From Apricaphanius iberus (taxonomy: Eukaryota; Chordata; Actinopteri; Cyprinodontiformes; Aphaniidae): 64,000 nucleotides of DNA. Location: NCBI GenBank assembly GCA_028564705.1, contig JAPXFQ010002842.1, positions 124,001 through 188,000 of the forward strand. The letters run 5' to 3'. Below the pieces are notes generated by a model, which did no database searches, was not told the DNA's origin, and was given only the letters and a program-made list of their open reading frames with translations. The position numbers and the translations under genes were made by a program. Every line of letters begins with the position of its first letter. Position 1 is the first letter of the stretch. Below, piece by piece: positions 61,190-64,000 of the stretch.

Positions 61190-63159
61190 TCAGGCTTGTT
61201 CACGCTGCCTCATTCCTGCCTCTCTTTTTCCCTTCCTGTTTCTTCTTGCAGCCACAGAAACCTCCTAAACTCTGCAGGGGGAACAAGGTGCATGAAGTTT
61301 TCAGGTGATAAACCCCCCACCACCACCGTTACCATGGCAGCAAGTCTCACAGAGCCCCGTCAAATTAAAAGCTCAGTCTGTCAGACAGCAGCTCTTATCT
61401 AGAGTACCAATAAAGTTGCGCAAACATCAGCGGAGGAACGACCCTTGACCCTGCTTCAGGGCTGAAAAACGCTCCGAGTTTTTAAATCTGCTCTCCCAGC
61501 TGAAATAATGAGTCCGACACAGAAATTAAAGCTGAATTTAATGGTTTCATCCACCAGGGTGCAGAAAAACAACAAACTAAGAGGAAAAACGCATGAAAAC
61601 AAACACATTTAGCTGAGCTTTGATGATGGATGGAAGGTGGAATAAACCAAACAGGAAGAGAATATTATGGTATGTTGTAGATGCTTCTCATAGTAATACT
61701 GATATTCAAATAAAACAATGACATTTAAACATAAAACACCGTTCTAAGTAGATTTAAAGTGAAAAAAAGAGAAAAAGCAGGGGTGTGGCTATAGGTGGGT
61801 CTGAGGGGGGCTTAGGCCCACCCACATAAATGATTTTCTCAAAAGAAATTAGAACAAATTATATGAATGATTTGGCAGGATTTCATAGAGATTGAGATAA
61901 GGATTAGGATGATTCCGTCTCCAATGGTGTTTTAACATATTTGTTACGATGGTACATGAAACCCGTCCTGGGCCAACGTTGTCTCTCCTTAATATGGCGT
62001 CTCTGCTCTGCATCCCTACAAGCTTTCAGAACTTATACCAGAGCAGCTACTCTACATAAGTAACAGCAGAAATAACAGTAATAAGAGGAGTCCTTCAGTT
62101 AAACCAGAGTAGGTTAAACGTCCAAAAGGACAACTTCACTCAGTCCCAAGCATTATGCCATATTCTCTGGATTCCTTTACTAATACTTACTAATAACTAA
62201 ATATAACTAATATTGAAATAATTTTGCCATAACAATATATAATTATGTTTTATTTTTGATGAACTAATGTCATCATAATATAAAAGAGTAAAATAAGAAG
62301 TGACATTTAAATCTTTAGAAGACTTCCTAACTCTCCAGACAAGCTAATGCTAGCTGTCAGTTTCCTCTGTGCAACCAAGTCTAATTACGTGTTCCCACCA
62401 CCCAAAAGATCGTGATTACACGTAAAGTCTACGGTTCAGGCCGTCAGCGTCTCCGTGGTGCTTTGTGTAATTTGGTCGCTTTTTTTTGAAACTTTCGCTG
62501 TTTTCCAAGCTGCAAAGCATCAAAAGCTAGCAACGTGGAAGCTAAGCTAGCTGAACTTTCGGCGCCGTCCCTTGAACATCAACCAATTAGACCGTCTCAC
62601 TGTAGTTACATCACCCGATGTCAACGTTGTCAAGCCAACCACGATCCGCCATTGTGTAAAGCATTCATCATAGAAAGCCCCGCCCACAAGCTTCAACCTA
62701 AAAATGTACACGCATCAAGCTAGTCGCTTTGTTAGCATTTTTAACGTGTGCGGTGTGAACGCACATAAGATTATAGTTATAGAAACCAACATTTTTATCA
62801 AAAATATTACTTGTCCTAGCTTAACATACTAGACTAATCAAATAAAGTAATTAAAACAATAAAATCTGATAATAAATTAATGTACATTGGTTAGAAAACA
62901 AACACAAAAACAATTAGTTCAGGGAGTTTTTTATGAAACACATTTCTACTACGTTTCCCATAGTCCTTTGGGAATATCTATAGGATGAGCAGTTTTAATA
63001 TGAACCCTTCAGGGAATCAAATATTTATTTAAAGGATTGGTTATCTGACAGCGGCCATATTGTTAGGATTACACTTTGTTCTACGCTGTTGGTTTCTGAT
63101 CTTTACATAAATATCTACTAAAGCAACAGTGGAACATACTAATACACTTAATCTAAATA
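61190..63159. other. upstream region with transposon ends
   Basis: A hAT-type end-like CAGGGGTGTGGCTATAGGTG starts at 61778. A fragment near 62720-62765 with TTAGCATTTTTAACGTGTGC and GGTGTGAACGCAC resembles another fish MITE end. No gene. Confidence 0.4.
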
Positions 63160-63990
63160 ATATCTATATTAGGGATGCAACCGTACCAAAAAGTAGTATA
63201 CAATAAGTATACTTAAGTAAAGAAACATATATTACCCAAAGTATACTTTTATTCTCCAAGTACACTGATACAAACATGCTAGCAGATTACTAACACGTTT
63301 ACTTCTTTGTACTAAATTGCGGCACGTTAAGTTTATAAAAGTACCCTTTGAAGTACACTTAAAGTCATGTTCCAGGTATTATTTTAGTTTATTCATAATT
63401 AACTTTAATCTTCTGGGTATCCTATTAGTTTACCACCAGTAAACTTCTAGTGCCTATTTCAGTGTACACTGTGAAGTATACTCTAACATTTTATGTTTGC
63501 TATTAGTATTACATATGCATTTCTAGTTATACCTCTTCTCTGCGTTTATTGCTAAGTAAAGAAAATGTGACAAACTTAGATTTGGTAACTTTATTTGGCT
63601 CCGAAGATTTCCAGTAAAATATAACCTCAGTCTCCAACCTGCTCACTGTGGTATAAAGATCAGTCCACTGATTTTTAAATTAAATAAATTTACTAAACTG
63701 TACCGCTTAAGTATATCAGTAGAGAGTTGAAATATAAGCATGGGCTAAGTAAACTTAGACTTTTAGTTTGCTTTTTTAGTAAAAGCAAAGTATAAGTATT
63801 ATTAAATTTGCAGAGAATATCTCCAAATAAGTACATTAAGCGTAAACTTAAAGTATACTCTCTTACGTTTAGTTTAAAATTGGTACACTTACAGTAATGC
63901 ATGCTTGCACATAATACTTTTTGGTAATGGCGATACTTAAAATGTTTAAACATAACATGTTTATTTTTCACTTGAAATTTAGTTGTTTAA
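63160..63990. repeat. AAGTATACTT-rich dispersed repeat
   Basis: It begins ATTAGGGATGCAACCGTACC. Then many AGTATACTT, AAGTACACTT and TTAAGTA motifs occur in both orientations across about 800 bp, a fish MITE-like composition. It runs towards the window edge. Confidence 0.42.
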
Positions 63991-64000
63991 AAAAAAATCT

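Overview
This window is vertebrate nuclear DNA, almost certainly from a teleost fish, probably a percomorph. It has one multi-exon gene with GT-AG introns embedded in AT-rich sequence. That sequence is crowded with fish-type repeats: L2 and other CR1-group LINEs, a tRNA-headed SINE with an RTE-type tail, hAT-like MITEs, a Tc1 remnant, an LTR element and long minisatellites. I see no bacterial operons, CRISPR arrays or phage genes. The species is not identifiable by eye.

The only host gene I can support is dipk1c (fam69c, divergent protein kinase domain 1C) on the minus strand. It is complete: eight coding exons from the ATG at 58487 down to the stop at 16878, giving 462 codons. All seven introns have GT...AG ends, and reading frame is kept across every junction. 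Intron 1 is very large (about 29.8 kb, 28432-58268) and holds most of the window's repeats; the other introns are 74 bp to 4 kb. The product is a type II ER/Golgi membrane protein with a lumenal, cysteine-rich, kinase-like domain. The Lys, HxxD-like, Asn and metal-binding Asp positions are all visible.

Layout. 1-4870: a minus-strand LTR retroelement (241-4814, TSD TTAG) inside a 34-bp tandem repeat. 4870-12260: no gene, several MITEs. 12262-15172: a 5'-truncated L2 LINE with a 564-codon open reverse-transcriptase segment. 15.5 kb: one arm of a diverged inverted repeat whose other arm is at 23.2 kb. 16.5-28.4 kb: dipk1c exons 8 to 2, with a second L2 3' end in intron 6 that carries an antisense 28S rRNA fragment, and a SINE in intron 5. 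28.4-58.3 kb (intron 1): a CR1-group LINE, a tRNA-like sequence, MITEs, a 123-bp satellite (about 17 units), several LINE fragments, a nested MITE/LINE, a Tc1 remnant, a 10-bp minisatellite and two arrays of a CTAGTTCCTGG-type minisatellite. 58.3-64 kb: exon 1, upstream sequence, simple repeats and transposon ends.

No convincing undescribed multi-gene system is present. The most notable observations are the 28S rRNA fragment within an L2 tail, the LTR element with nearly all of one LTR missing, the higher-order minisatellite, a satellite array apparently inside a MITE, and same-family repeats flanking the 3' exons of dipk1c in both direct and inverted orientation.
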